64,000 nt of DNA from Tetracladium setigerum (lineage: Eukaryota > Ascomycota > Leotiomycetes > Helotiales): NCBI GenBank assembly GCA_031472005.1, contig PZJY01000001.1, forward strand, positions 1,922,001-1,986,000, read 5' to 3'. The notes under the pieces were generated by a model, which was not told the origin of the DNA, searched no databases, and saw only the letters and a program-made list of their open reading frames with translations. Shown here piece by piece: positions 25,742 to 36,582 of the stretch. Made by a program: the position numbers and the translations under genes. Within the stretch, counting starts at the first letter, position 1, and every line of letters begins with the position of its first letter.

Positions 25742-26614
25742 ATGCTGCTTCCACGATTACAACCGCCTCTGCGAGCGGCGCTCGCATCGATTGCCCGGTC
25801 ATCAGCACATCAAGGAGCAACACCATGTATAACCGACGCATTCGCCCAACTTGCGATCAGCAGGAGTGCAAGAGCCGCAAGTAGTCCTCTCGTCTTCAAG
25901 CGTCACGCATCGCACGCCCAACAAGCTACTGTCAGTAAGGGCAAAGATGGGCCTGGAAAACGATTGGGTGCTAAGAAATCGGGTGGTGAGTTCTGCCTGC
26001 CTGCCTGTTCAGGACATCTCTAATGCTAGTGGATAGAGCAATACGTAGTTCCGGGCAACATCATCTTCCGTCAACGCGGTACACATTGGTATCCCGGCGA
26101 GAACTGTGGCATGGGAAGAGATCACACGATTTTTGCTTTACAACCTGGATACGTTAAATACTACAAGGATCCCAACTTGCACGCAAAGAGGAAATACATC
26201 GGTATTACACTAAAAAAGGGGGATGTTTTGCCTTCGCCATTGAATGCGATGAGGAAGAGACGGTGTGGGTTGGTAGCTACCACCATGACCCAGGAGCCCG
26301 AGGCAGTTCCGGCTTTTATTACGGCCGAAGGTGGTTCTATGAGAGAAGCTGTGGAGGAAGTGGAGGAAGTGAAGAGGACGAAGGCGGAGCAGAGGTTGTT
26401 TGATCGAGGAGAGGAAGGAAGAGTGCTGGAGTTACGTCCGGGTTACATGTATAGAGAGAGCAATTGGATGATTGGTCGGGCGGCGGAGAGGGCGAAGGTC
26501 AAGGTCAAGATGTTTAAGCGTGGTGACAGATGGGTGGCATGGAGGAAGAGGAGTGCAAGAAAGGCAAAGGCCGAGGAGATGAGGACTTTGGGCAGACGTC
26601 TCAACAAAAGGTAG
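25742..26614 (+). CDS. mitochondrial large-subunit ribosomal protein bL27m (MRPL2/MRP7 type)
   Basis: Component of the mitochondrial 54S ribosomal subunit, near the peptidyl-transferase centre. Exon 1 is 25742-25985, a 51-bp intron GTGAGT...GATAG follows, and exon 2 is 26037-26614; 273 aa. The first ~55 residues are an arginine/alanine-rich mitochondrial presequence (MLLPRLQPPLRAALASIARS...). The L27 core spans about residues 70-135 with GPGKRLGAKKSG, VVPGNIIFRQRGTHWYPGEN and GMGRDHTIFALQPGYVKYY. A C-terminal extension of about 120 residues is typical of fungal mitochondrial L27 and absent from bacterial L27. Reading past the donor gives an in-frame stop, so the intron is required. Confidence 0.94.
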
Positions 26615-27908
26615 ACGGGGCATGGGACGATAGGGAGAGTTTCCGGCTCTCTGAGTGGAAGGGCATTGAGGTGCTAGGCGTGGTAGAAGTGTGTGTGGAT
26701 ATTGTATTATACTGATAAGATACGAAGGACTTGTACGAATTCTACGGGATGGTATCAGAAAGCACAATTGTTTCAACAAACTGGGTACGAATCGAGTTCC
26801 GGCTCGAAGCTGCGCATTTTTCCATTCACCCGCCTCAAAACCAAACTTACGTTATCTTCAAGTGGAGACGGGACTATTTTTGGGATTGTTCTGCCTTTTT
26901 GTTCTGTTTTCAAGCTAGTTTTATATTCTTTTCCCTGGAAGAAAGCTCGAACGGGCTTGGCACAGCTGAATGAAGGGAAGGAAAGCACTTTCGAGACTAC
27001 GTTACACAAAGGGTATTCGGCGACTAGACAGATGTTTCCCGTTCTTCTTCTCTTGACGTAGAGCACTTCGCAGGTCTGCAATTATAATGAGGCCATTTCA
27101 GCAATTTAAAATTCCATCATGGGTCTGCTTCTCTTGAATTATCCATCGGCCAAATCGGCCACTCTTCGGCCACACAACCCAAGCTCTCTTCCCAAGCTTC
27201 CCTGCCGATTCTGATGCAGGAGATGGACTTTTACCTCGAACAAGCATATCTGCCCCTCATCCCCCTCCTTTGACTGCGATGTTATGCATGGAGGAGAACA
27301 AACCCCCGCAGTGAGGGCAGTCAAACCCTCGTCCATCCAGGTTTCTTGACGTCGAAAATCTCTTCGCTGCCTAAAGTTTCAGCGAGTATTAGGCCGATAG
27401 GATGTTTTATCTCTGAGCTTACTCTGAAATACTCTTGTTTCCGTCTGCCAACAAACACAATATACTTGGCTTACCTACCCCACAAAGAGGCAAAGAGAAG
27501 GCTGAAGCCACTCGGAGCTTTCACGCAGCAATTCTCGGACCGCGCCCTACAGCATTTGGGTTTTAAACGTCGATCATATCAGATCCGCGGGCCGGCTGAG
27601 TGAACAGTTACTTGCATAGAATCATCCATCTATGAGATCAGTGGTCCGGCATCCATACAAACCTCCCTCATCCTCGCTAAAGCCCCTTAGCTCGCCAAGC
27701 TTTGAACGGTCTACCGCCAAGAGCATGATCGTCATCGTCAACACGATGAAGTTGGACAAACACAAAACTCGCCTCTCACGGGGGTAACATTTCCATTTGC
27801 CAGGCATCATTTCGTGTACATCGCTTTGCATTGGATTGGATGGGCAGTAGTGAAGGGTTAAGAAGTAACACCGAAGTACGACCTAGACACACAGAGTTCA
27901 ACCGTTTC

Positions 27909-28013
27909 TGTTCAACATACACGGGTTCCAAGTAGCAAGCAACCTTGCCAGTTCAACCTGTTGTCCAACATAGACCGAACCCAACTAGTAAGAGAGATCT
28001 TGCCAGTTCGAGG
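27909..28013 (+). repeat. imperfect two-copy tandem repeat, unit about 50 bp
   Basis: Copy 1 spans 27909-27958 and copy 2 spans 27961-28013. They share a TCCAACATA/TTCAACATA start, a CCAA.TAG.AAG centre and a CTTGCCAGTTC end. The duplication lies just upstream of the alpha-glucosidase TATA box. Confidence 0.55.
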
Positions 28014-28074
28014 AGACCGATCTTCCCCTCAAATCTCAACAGCATCAGCCAAGGTAATATGGCGGATTGGTCAT

Positions 28075-28083
28075 TATATAAAG
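28075..28083 (+). promoter_or_regulatory. TATA box of the GH31 gene
   Basis: TATATAAAG lies 63 bp upstream of the ATG at 28146. Its position favours that ATG over the in-frame ATG at 28059, which would put this element inside the coding region. Confidence 0.5.
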
Positions 28084-28145
28084 AGGAGGCCGGGAGGGTG
28101 TGGAATGAGGTGGTAGTTGACTCTAAAGGATTCGAATTCGTCGAT

Positions 28146-31100
28146 ATGTGGTCCTCAAAATTCCTCTCCGGCGCCGTTTATATCGGCACAGTCTTTGGAG
28201 CCGCAATTCAACAAAACCAACATACAACTACCGACAAATGCCCTGGCTACTCAATATCCAATATTCAACAGACAGCAACTGGACTAAATGCTGATTTAGC
28301 CCTTGCCGGACCAGCCTGCAATGTGTATGGAAATGATGTACCCAATCTGAAGTTACTGGTCAATTATGATGCGGGCAAGTACCTCACACCATCCGTTGAA
28401 GAAGATGAACTGACATAGAAATAGCATCTCGTCTTCACGTCAAAATTGAGGACGCAGGCAAGGTGGCTTACCAAGTCCCAATCAGTGTCTTTCCCACACC
28501 AGACACCTCCGGCTCAGTCTCAGCAGCAGACTCTACCCTTGAATTCTCTTACAAAGAATCCCCATTCTCATTCAAGGTCATCCGAAAGTCTAACAAGGAA
28601 GTTCTTTTTGATACTTCTGCCGCCTCTCTGATTTTCGAAGAGCAGTATCTACGAATTCGGACTTCCCTTCCTCAAAACCCAAACATCTATGGGCTTGGCG
28701 AGCATTCGGATAGTTTGAGGCTCAACACTTCGGACTACACGAGAACACTCTGGTCCCGTGACTCTTACGGTGTGCCTGCCGACACGAACCTTTATGGCAA
28801 CCACCCAGTATACTTTGATCACCGTGGTGAGAAGGGAACTCATGGTGTATTCATGCTGTCCAGCTCCGGCATGGATGTCAAGATAAACCACACAGCTTCA
28901 GCGGGCCAATATCTTGAGTTCAACATGATGTCAGGTATCATCGATTTGTACTTCATGGATGGACCATCTCCAGTCGAAGCAACCAAGCAGTACAGTGAAG
29001 TTGCAGGAAAAGCCGCCATGATGCCGTATTGGGGTTTTGGTTTCCACCAATGTCGTTACGGATATAGAGATTACATTTCCATTGCAGAGGTGGTGTACAA
29101 TTATTCCCAGTCTGGAATTCCGTTGGAGACGATGTGGACAGACATTGACTGCAAGTTTTTACCTACTCGTACGCTTCGAATGTTGACTGACATTTAGTTT
29201 ATTATAGACATGTACGAAAGGTACATTATGACAACCGACCCGGATCGATTTCCCCTCGCGCGTGTCCGTGAGTACGTGGACTACTTGCACGAGCACAACC
29301 AACATTATATCGTCATGGTTGATCCAGCCATGGCCTATCAAGAAAAAAGAGAGAAGGATCTGCCTTATGAGAGTTTTCTCCGCGCTCGTGATCAAGGGAT
29401 CTTGCTTCAAAAGAATGACACAATCTACCAAGGAGTCGTCTGGCCTGGTAAGCTTACTTCTCCGTCTTGATGTCCTCCTCTTTCTAACATAGGGGCAACA
29501 GGTGTAACAGCATTCCCTGATTGGTTCCATCCAGATACTGCAGCCTACTGGAACCGAGAGTTTGCCGAGTTCTTCGATAAAGATACTGGAGTAGACATTG
29601 ACGCTCTTTGGATCGACATGAATGAAGCAGCGAACTTTAACTTCTTCGGCGATGATCCAGCAGAGTCAGCAGAAGAACGAGGATTTCCACCACCCCGTCC
29701 AGCTCTGCGCTCTCCTCCTCGCCCTATCCCGGGGTTCCCCCAGTCCTTCCAACCAGATCCAAACTCTCCCTACCCCCCAGACAGTCTCGGATACGCACCG
29801 CCATGGCTCGCACCTGCCGCTGCCCCCAACGAGAGACGTCAAAACGGCGATGGAGCCTCCTTGAGCGTGAAGCGAACTCCCGTCGAGCTAAAAGAAGCAT
29901 ACCGTCTTACGGCAAGACAAGAATCTCCATCTGGTGCCGCCATTATCGGCTTTCCCGACCGCAACCTTCTCGAACCACCGTATCAAATCGATAACGAGAA
30001 CTCCATTCATCCTTTCGGAGGTTTGAGCAACTTCACCCTTGACACTGATATCATCCACTACGATGGGCACGTTGAACTAGACGTGCACAATCTCTATGGG
30101 GCTCAAATGTCCACTTTCTCCCGCAACGCCCTCATAGCTCGCCGTCCCTCCCGTCGTCCCCTCGTCATCACCCGTTCCACCTTCGCAGGCTCTGGCCGTG
30201 GCGTCGGAAAATGGCTCGGCGACAATCTATCCACTTGGGAACTTTACCGAAATTCCATCCAGGGCATGCTAAATTTCGTCAGCTTCTTCCAAATGCCAAT
30301 GACAGGTTCTGATGTCTGTGGATTTGGTGGTAATACTACCGAAACACTCTGTGCACGCTGGGCATCTTTGGGAGCATTCAATCCTTTCTACCGTAATCAC
30401 AACGGAGATTCTTCTATCCCTCAAGAATTTTATCTCTGGCCTCTGGTTGCTGAATCCGCGCGAAAGTCGATGGATATTCGCTACAGGCTATTGGATTACA
30501 TCTATACAGCTCTCCACAAGCAAGCAACAGACGGCACTCCCCTCCTCCAACCGCTCTTCTTCCACTACTCACAAGATATCGCCACTTTCTCTCTCGAACT
30601 TCAATTCTTCTATGGTCCATCCCTCCTCGTCTCCCCCGTCACCGAAGAGAACTCAACCTCAGTCGACATCTACCTCCCAGACGATGTCTTCTACGATTTC
30701 TCCACCTACGCCAAAGTCAAAGGCGACGCAAAAACCACTACGTTGACGGATGTGGATTTCACTGAGATACCACTACACATCAAGTCTGGCTCCATCATCC
30801 CCATCCGCAAGAATGGTGGATACACCACCACGGATGTGCGAAAAGAGCCTTTCAACATCTTGATCGCTCCTTCCACCAAAGGCAGCGCAGCAGGAAGTTT
30901 GTATCTCGATGACGGAGACAGCCTCATCCAAGCTGCAACTTCTGAGATTGAATTCTCTTACGAAAATGGCAATCTCCACATCTCTGGCTCGTTCGGATAC
31001 ACCGCTGAGAACGCGAGAGTGGCTGAGATTATCATCCTTGGGGTGGATAAGAAACCAAGTGGTGCTTCGTATACCAAGGGTGGTAAAGGGAAGGATGGAA

Positions 31101-31222
31101 AAGGTGGTAAGACTACGAAGTGTTCGGCCCAACAATGGAGCTATGATTCTGAGAAGAAGGCTGTGACTGTTAAGGTGGAGGTGAAGTTGGATGGGGAGGT
31201 TACTGTGAAACTTGATGTTTGA
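28146..31222 (+). CDS. secreted GH31 alpha-glucosidase (AgdC-like)
   Basis: Glycoside hydrolase family 31 enzyme releasing terminal alpha-glucose, predicted extracellular. Exons 28146-28374, 28425-29150, 29208-29447, 29502-31222; 971 aa. The first two introns start with GCAAGT (GC-AG) and the third is GTAAGC...ACAG. The start at 28146 gives a good signal peptide (MWSSKFLSGAVYIGTVFGAA); an in-frame ATG 29 codons upstream would bury it. The N-terminal domain has CPGYSISN and ADLALAGPACNVYG, then NIYGLGEHSDSLRL. The barrel carries GFGFHQCRYGYRD, ETMWTDIDYM, nucleophile Asp in LWIDMNEAANF (about residue 437) and acid/base Asp in GKWLGDNLSTW (about 639). A proline-rich insertion follows the nucleophile, as in fungal AgdC-type enzymes. 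A glycine/lysine-rich loop (GGKGKDGKGGK) lies near the C-terminus. Alpha versus beta specificity is not decided. Confidence 0.93.
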
Positions 31223-32150
31223 GCCTGCTTGTTCTTGCCATTCAACGAATTATGATGAACCTTTCACAGTAGCAGGACAATAGTGAGGATGGAGATAGAT
31301 AAAAGCGAATGTATATATTTCTTCATTAGTAGAGTACTTTCGGGAGAGTAGGGCTTATGTACACGTGTAGATAAAATCGTAGATCGTAATAAGAGACCGA
31401 AACGCTTAATACTCTGAATAGGTAGGTCGGTGCCTCAGGTGTGAAACGCCTGCCTGCCTGATCGACTGACTTGACTAATTTGACATTGGAAACATTCAGT
31501 CCATTTCTCCTCCATTTGCCTTGGCAATAGTATTTTAAACCCTCCGGTTTCGGGCTCCATCGTCATCTCTCTTTTGCTTTTCGAAGGTTTCACGGAGGTG
31601 ATTATCTGCTGGTGGAATTGAGAGACTTTTTCTACTACCTCGTCAGTCTCAACATCCATAAATTGGGGCGTGTGGCCTTTCAATTCGGGATTTTGCGTTC
31701 TAATGTCCTTTCTGGAAACGCGAATGGCAGAAAAAACTAAGCTATGATGCGATGAATGGGGAACCAGGGAAGTGTAGCCCCGTCTAGTGCATTATATGTC
31801 AAATCACTTTTGTGCCTCGTGGCAGCAGAGAGAGAAATTGTGTTATGAGTTATTCTTTTTATGACCTTCCCTTTTGAGTAATTGGAAACTGCTATGCACA
31901 GAAACATTGAATGAATGGAATGGATTCCTCCAACGCCAGAAATGATTTTAAACCCTTATTTTTTCTTCTTTCTCGATGCAATCGTAAACGCCCATGATAT
32001 CATTTTAAAATCTTGTTAAGCCTCGCGGCGTGCCCTCTTTGTGCCCGATGGCGATGCATGTTCTGACAATACGCGTGAGGTACTTGCATGCGGAGATTAC
32101 ATACGCTTGTAGGTAGTAGTGATAGTGATGTGTGAAAATGGAGAAATTAT
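31223..32150. other. intergenic between convergent genes, no gene seen
   Basis: Lies between the 3' ends of the GH31 gene (plus) and hapX (minus). Open frames are short and lack recognisable features. Confidence 0.5.
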
Positions 32151-33780
32151 TCAACCCCTTCCAAACCTCCTATCAAACATCTTCAACACACCCATGACAC
32201 TCGCAGCTTCGACCTCCATTTGTGGTCTCCCCTCCTGAGCCGGTGGTGTAGCATGCAACCTGCCCAACCATGTACTCAACTCATCCGGTTCAGTGGCACG
32301 ATCGAAGTCTCTGTGCGTCGACAAAGTTTTGTACGTATCGGCTACACTTAGACTTGGTGGCGGTTGTGTTGGCTTGACGGATGGCAACGTTCGAGATTTG
32401 CAGCATCCGCCACCCGAGGCACTGCCACCACAGCAGGAATCCTCAATGTCCTTCGTACTGTTGCCGGACGAGCGAATTGCAGCGAGTGAACGACAGAAGA
32501 GATTGGCTTTTGGGTCCGTTTGACATTGCTGACAACTGCCGGGACCGTTGGCACATGAATTTGATGGAGCGGATGAGGCAACCTTGGTATATTAGCATAG
32601 TTTGACATATTGAAGTAGGATGAAGACTTACAGGTCGATGCATTTGATTGGGCTGCATAGAAGGTAGCTTCACAGAGTTGCCATCGACATCGGTATCTGA
32701 TGGTGGAGGTGTAGCTTCATTGAGCAGAGGGGCGAGTCGATTCTCATGATCATTATTTGCAGCGGCAACAGCAGCAGCCTCTGCACACATGCAATAAGTT
32801 CCTTCCTCGCAGAAGCCACATGACTCTCCTGGTGGTTTAGTGTGGATGGTGGGTTGCATCTGGATGATAGCTGGTCTGGATGAAAATTGAGCGGTGAAGT
32901 CAACCTCCAGAGGCGTCGATGAGCCCGACTGATGATGACGCTGACGCTTGTCAGGATAACTCTCCATCTGAGGAGAACGTGATCTCTTCAGGTCGGGTAT
33001 TTCCATCGCATCTGCTGCTTTGATGGTATCCTCCAGGCATTGACACCTTGTATCAAGTGAGCAATTGCCACACCCGTGAGTAGAAATCTCCAGAGCCTTC
33101 TCCACACATGCACATGTTCCAGTGGGATCACAGTCACCACACCCCATAGTTGTGTCCTCTTGCTGAATGGTAAAAGCTGGTTGAAGTAACGGATTTGGTG
33201 TCTGAGCTTGCTCGTGACGCCGACGACGGGGAGGGAGGGGAACAGCATCTGTGCCTTTTGTTTGGGCACCATTCCGTAAATATGCCAGCTCGGCCATGGC
33301 AGACTCCTTCTCCCTCCTCTCGTAATCGGCAATACGATCCAAGGTATCACATCGTAGTCTCCAAGAATGAAGCTCGCCGCTGAAGCGCTCCACATCCGCC
33401 TCCAACCGCACAATCTTTGCCCTTAACTCGCCCTCCCTCTTCTGCTGCTCTTCCTTCGTCTCCTCGAGCTGCTCCTCTAATTCTCCCACCCTGGCCGCTC
33501 TCCTCTCTCTGAATGCTCGTTGTGCGGCTCTGTTTTGAGCCTTTCGCTTTGTTGGCGGGGTGTCTGTGGCAGGCTTTCGTCCAGGCTTCGGTCGTGGTGG
33601 GATGATCCATTCCTTTCTTGTCACAATGGTGGGAGTATGCAGACCCGATGCGGGTGCAATAGCGGCCATGTTATTCATGATGTTGTTGTGGTTGGTCTTG
33701 ATCGCAAGCGTTGGGGGAGCTGGGGCGAGGTTTGCAGGCGAACCGGCTGAGGACGGCGTTGACACAGCAGGTGAGGCCAT
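32151..33780 (-). CDS. hapX: bZIP iron-homeostasis regulator HapX
   Basis: Nuclear regulator that joins the CCAAT-binding complex to repress iron-consuming genes in iron starvation and activate iron storage in iron excess. Exon 1 is 33780-32632, a 49-bp intron GTAAGT...CCAAG follows, and exon 2 is 32582-32151; 526 aa. The Hap4-like CBC-binding motif is at residues 54-70 (TRKEWIIPPRPKPGRKP). The basic region at 78-97 (KRKAQNRAAQRAFRERRAAR) leads into a coiled coil to about 165. Cysteine-rich regions follow at about 214-225 (CGDCDPTGTCAC), 237-248 (CGNCSLDTRCQC) and 321-332 (CGFCEEGTYCMC). After the intron come a CxxC-type cluster (SCQQC...FC) and CCGGSASGGGCC. These sense iron-sulphur status in other fungi. 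Its promoter has an iron-GATA site, matching the known HapX-SreA loop. Confidence 0.95.
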
Positions 33781-34467
33781 AGCTGCGATGCGGTTCTACC
33801 CGACCGTGCTTTTTTGTGTGGGTGAAACTGATTGAAGAAGGAGGGAATGTTAACAGATATGAAGATATACTATTTGAGCCTCATGGACAGTCAATTGAGG
33901 GTGCGGAATGGTACGACACAGAGCTCTCACTCGCAGGGTGGCCGCTTGTTGAGTATTGACAAGAGATCGTGCGGACGAAGGAGAAACGTCGGTCTTATCA
34001 GATCTAATGATAATGCAAGGACGAGCTAGTCATTCGCTTAAATTTTCAGTGCGGGCGTTTGAGGGAAGATCTGCCAAGTCATGCCAAGGGAGATTGGGAG
34101 GCAAGAAGAGCGCTGATTGGACGACAGCATGAAGAATGGAGTCCGTCATCGGCCGTCCACATCTGTCTCTCCCTTGTTCGTATCCAGGGCAGGTACGTAC
34201 AGTACTGTCCTGTATGGAACAGCAGCACAGCACTCTATTATGTGTCTATGAGAATACAACCTTTCCCCCACGTGATCTTCGGGATATTCTATACCAGTAT
34301 TCACACCCATTAAAATATCTGCAAAGGAATCAGAAAAAGCAGAAGAAACCCAAAAGATATAATACAAAAAGAATGTGGGAGAACTGAGAGAACACATTTC
34401 AGAAACCACCAGCAACAAGAACAACAACAACCACGCTCCTTACTGATACCACCTGTCCCATCACAAA
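33781..34467. promoter_or_regulatory. divergent promoter region of hapX and COG2
   Basis: A 687-bp spacer separates head-to-head start codons. For hapX (minus) it contains the iron-GATA site at 33995-34003 and two CCAAT boxes on the minus strand (ATTGG at 34093-34097 and 34116-34120). It also holds a GTACGTACAGTACTG palindromic cluster near 34193-34207. Confidence 0.55.
33995..34003 (-). promoter_or_regulatory. SreA/Sre1-type iron GATA site upstream of hapX
   Basis: The minus strand reads GATCTGATAA. This fits the published consensus ATCWGATAA for the SreA/Sre1 iron-responsive repressors, including the preferred preceding G/A. It lies about 215 bp upstream of the hapX ATG. SreA represses hapX under iron sufficiency in Aspergillus; applying that here is inference. 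Confidence 0.65.
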
Positions 34468-35328
34468 ATGAGCAAATTCTACTTTGGCTCTCCCTCTGGC
34501 GACCTCTCATCGGACGACGAGGACAACCTTCCCTACCCTCAAGCCCTACCTCGGAGCGATTTCCTCGCACCCACCTTCTCGGCTCCCGACTACCTCTCCA
34601 CCCTCTCAGACCGACATCAGACGCTTGAAGACCTCCGCGCTGACCTGCGTGAACGGTCACAGGCTCTATCCAAAGAACTGCTTGATTTGGTGAACACGAA
34701 TTATGAACAGTTCCTGAGTCTAGGAGCCGATCTCAATGGGGGAGAAGAGAAGATCGAGGATGTGAGAGTCGGTTTGTTAGCTTTCAAGAGGGGCGTAGAG
34801 GAAGTGAGATTGAGCGTCAGGCAGAGAAAGGGAGAGGTCGATGGTCTATTGACAGAGAAGAGAAAGGTGGCAAAGGAGATAGCACTTGGGAGAGGGCTTT
34901 TGGAGGTTGATGCTAGGTTGGAGGAATTAGAGGATGGTTTGATGGTGGCCTCCCTCGGCAGGACAATTGGAGGGACCGAAGAGGATGCATGGAGTGAAAG
35001 TGAGGATGAAGAGGATGAAGACGAGGAGTTCGTCGAAGCTGGGCCTGGTGGCACGAGCATCAAGAAGCTGCAGCGATTCGTGCTGGACTATCGATGCGTG
35101 GAAAGGCTGGCGAACAGTGCTGGGAAAGACCATCCATTTATTGCTGCACAGCAGTCACGCTTTCTGCAAGTGAGGAATACTATCCTTCTTGATCTCAGCA
35201 CTGCCTTGAAGCAGGCGGCTGCTGGAGGTGAGACTGGTCAGCCTCGAGTTATCAAAATCCTCGCCATCTATCGAGATCTAGATGCAGGAGCTGAAGCAGT
35301 TCAAGTCTTGAAAGGTATAAAGGACTAA
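34468..35328 (+). CDS. conserved oligomeric Golgi complex subunit 2 (COG2)
   Basis: Lobe A subunit of the COG tethering complex, which supports retrograde traffic within the Golgi. A single exon of 286 aa begins MSKFYFGSPSGDLSSDDEDNL. The COG2 N-terminal motif is LPRSDFLAPTFSAPDYLSTL, followed by HQTLEDLRADLRERSQALSKELLDLVNTNYEQFLSLG and a predicted coiled coil to about residue 150. An acidic stretch lies near residue 170-190 (SESEDEEDEDEEF), then a helical segment. Fungal COG2 proteins of this short type lack the long C-terminal body of animal COG2. The start is supported by the immediate conserved acidic N-terminus. The gene is convergent with uL1m, 76 bp between stop codons. Confidence 0.88.
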   Translation: MSKFYFGSPSGDLSSDDEDNLPYPQALPRSDFLAPTFSAPDYLSTLSDRHQTLEDLRADLRERSQALSKELLDLVNTNYEQFLSLGADLNGGEEKIEDVRVGLLAFKRGVEEVRLSVRQRKGEVDGLLTEKRKVAKEIALGRGLLEVDARLEELEDGLMVASLGRTIGGTEEDAWSESEDEEDEDEEFVEAGPGGTSIKKLQRFVLDYRCVERLANSAGKDHPFIAAQQSRFLQVRNTILLDLSTALKQAAAGGETGQPRVIKILAIYRDLDAGAEAVQVLKGIKD

Positions 35329-35404
35329 TACTTGAATACATTTTTCAGTATAGCCTACTGAGCATTCAAACAATAATCATACAACTATCTCTACAATCGT
35401 ACAT

Positions 35405-36372
35405 CTATCTCTCCGCCAATTCTTGGGGGGTAATGCCTCCTGGGCGATGGTACTCCCCGCTCAGAGGAAACGCTGGAGCATTCGTTGAGCTTAAAAGAAC
35501 TTCTGACAATTCCTTCGGGGCCTTCTCGCTCATATGTGCCATGTCCTTCTTGATTTGCTCCATGAATGTCATTACATTCTTCTGCAATTGCTCTGGCGTG
35601 AAGCCCAGCTGTCCAATTGCCATTCTGATTGACCCAACACGCTCTCTGTACTCCGCTCCAGACATCAAATCCCTCAACATGCTTGCTGGATCCTTCACCA
35701 CAGTTCCCATTTTCAAACTAGGCATCATTCCCTTGGGACCTAACACTCTTCCCATTCCGGCCTTGTTCATCTTGTCCAACGAATCTGTTTGGCAGATACA
35801 TCTGTCAAAATCGATGCGACCTTCTTGTACTGCTTCGAATATCGAATCCTCTCCGACCATGGACGCTCCGGCCGCCAATGCTTGTTGTGCGACTTTAGAA
35901 TCCGGAGGACAGATGACCGCGATCCTGACATCCGTTCGCACAGGATGTGGTAGACGTAATCGATTCCGCAGGACCGGTCCATTCTTCTTTGTTTTGAATC
36001 GCAGAGCGAGATCGTACTTGACGGCTGCTGGCTTGTGGCCGACCTCAAAGGCTCGTATGTATCTTGGACAAATTAGCTACAGTCTCAGATTAGAGAGGAT
36101 ATTTCCCACATACCGCATTGCATCGCAAAGAGCAAAGGTCTCGACACCGCTCAGATCCGGAACCTTAAAGGTTGACCTAGGCTTCTTCTTCTTCTTCCCA
36201 TCCGCCTTCTTCTTGTACTTCTGGGTATTCACATTCTTCGCCTTCCCTTGTCCTTTTTTGCCAGGGGAGCTGTTGCGCTCAGGAACCTCGCTGGTTGTAA
36301 GATTGTGGGCGGCAGTATCGGTCGTGAGCATGACAAGCTCAATTGAGCGAAGCATCGTCTGACCGTCGCCAT
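35405..36372 (-). CDS. mitochondrial ribosomal protein uL1m, with an apparent one-base frameshift
   Basis: Large-subunit protein forming the L1 stalk of the mitochondrial ribosome. Exon 1 is 36372-36114, a 51-bp intron GTATGT...CCAAG follows, and exon 2 is 36062-35405; 305 aa after correction. The presequence MATVRRCFAQLSLSC... is arginine/serine-rich. A lysine-rich linker precedes the core CDAMRYIRAFEVGHKPAAVK, then NRLRLPHPVRTDVRIAVICP. The L1 signature region includes GRVLGPKGMMPSLKMGT. Between LSATAPLAKK and AKNVNTQKYKKK the frame changes at a run of six A on the coding strand (T6 at 36254-36259). Adding one base makes exon 1 end in exactly the phase the intron requires, which supports a missing base. 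There is no GT in the segment to start an intron. The exon 2 frame alone lacks an ATG. An upstream in-frame ATG exists at 36432. Confidence 0.88.
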
Positions 36373-36582
36373 CGTGTTGTGGTGGATGGCTTGATCTGCT
36401 GGAGTTTGGTGGTGATATTGTCGTGCAACCAAATATCTTTGGGCAAGCTCGGGTGATCCCGTGACTTAAGTTCTTGGCGTGAGTTGACTCTTGGCAAGGA
36501 TTTCCCCACCAAGAATTTGATGTCCCGCATTCCACCCCTCGTGAATCACTCACCTATTACACCACAACATAGAAACGTCAAA
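36373..36582. promoter_or_regulatory. shared divergent promoter of uL1m and GluRS
   Basis: A 210-bp spacer between opposite start codons of two translation genes. Co-regulation is plausible but unproven. No TATA box was seen. Confidence 0.45.

Larger units (their letters stand above)
26615..28145. other. intergenic, no gene seen; promoter of the alpha-glucosidase at the right end
   Basis: 3' flank of bL27m and 5' region of the GH31 gene. Open frames are short and overlapping. It contains one ~50-bp imperfect tandem duplication and a TATA box, listed separately. Confidence 0.45.

Noticed and set aside
27139..27831. Two minus-strand frames ending alike (GLCGRRVADLADG and GLYGCRTTDLIDG), possible duplicated gene
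   Set aside because: Similarity is limited to a dozen residues; the DNA around it does not align well, so chance is likelier.
28059..28145. Upstream in-frame ATG of the alpha-glucosidase as the true start
   Set aside because: It would place a signal peptide-like helix at residues 30-50 and put the TATATAAAG element inside the coding region.
35433..36362. 309-codon plus-strand frame opposite uL1m
   Set aside because: Mirror of the uL1m coding strand; the minus strand carries the recognisable L1 signature.
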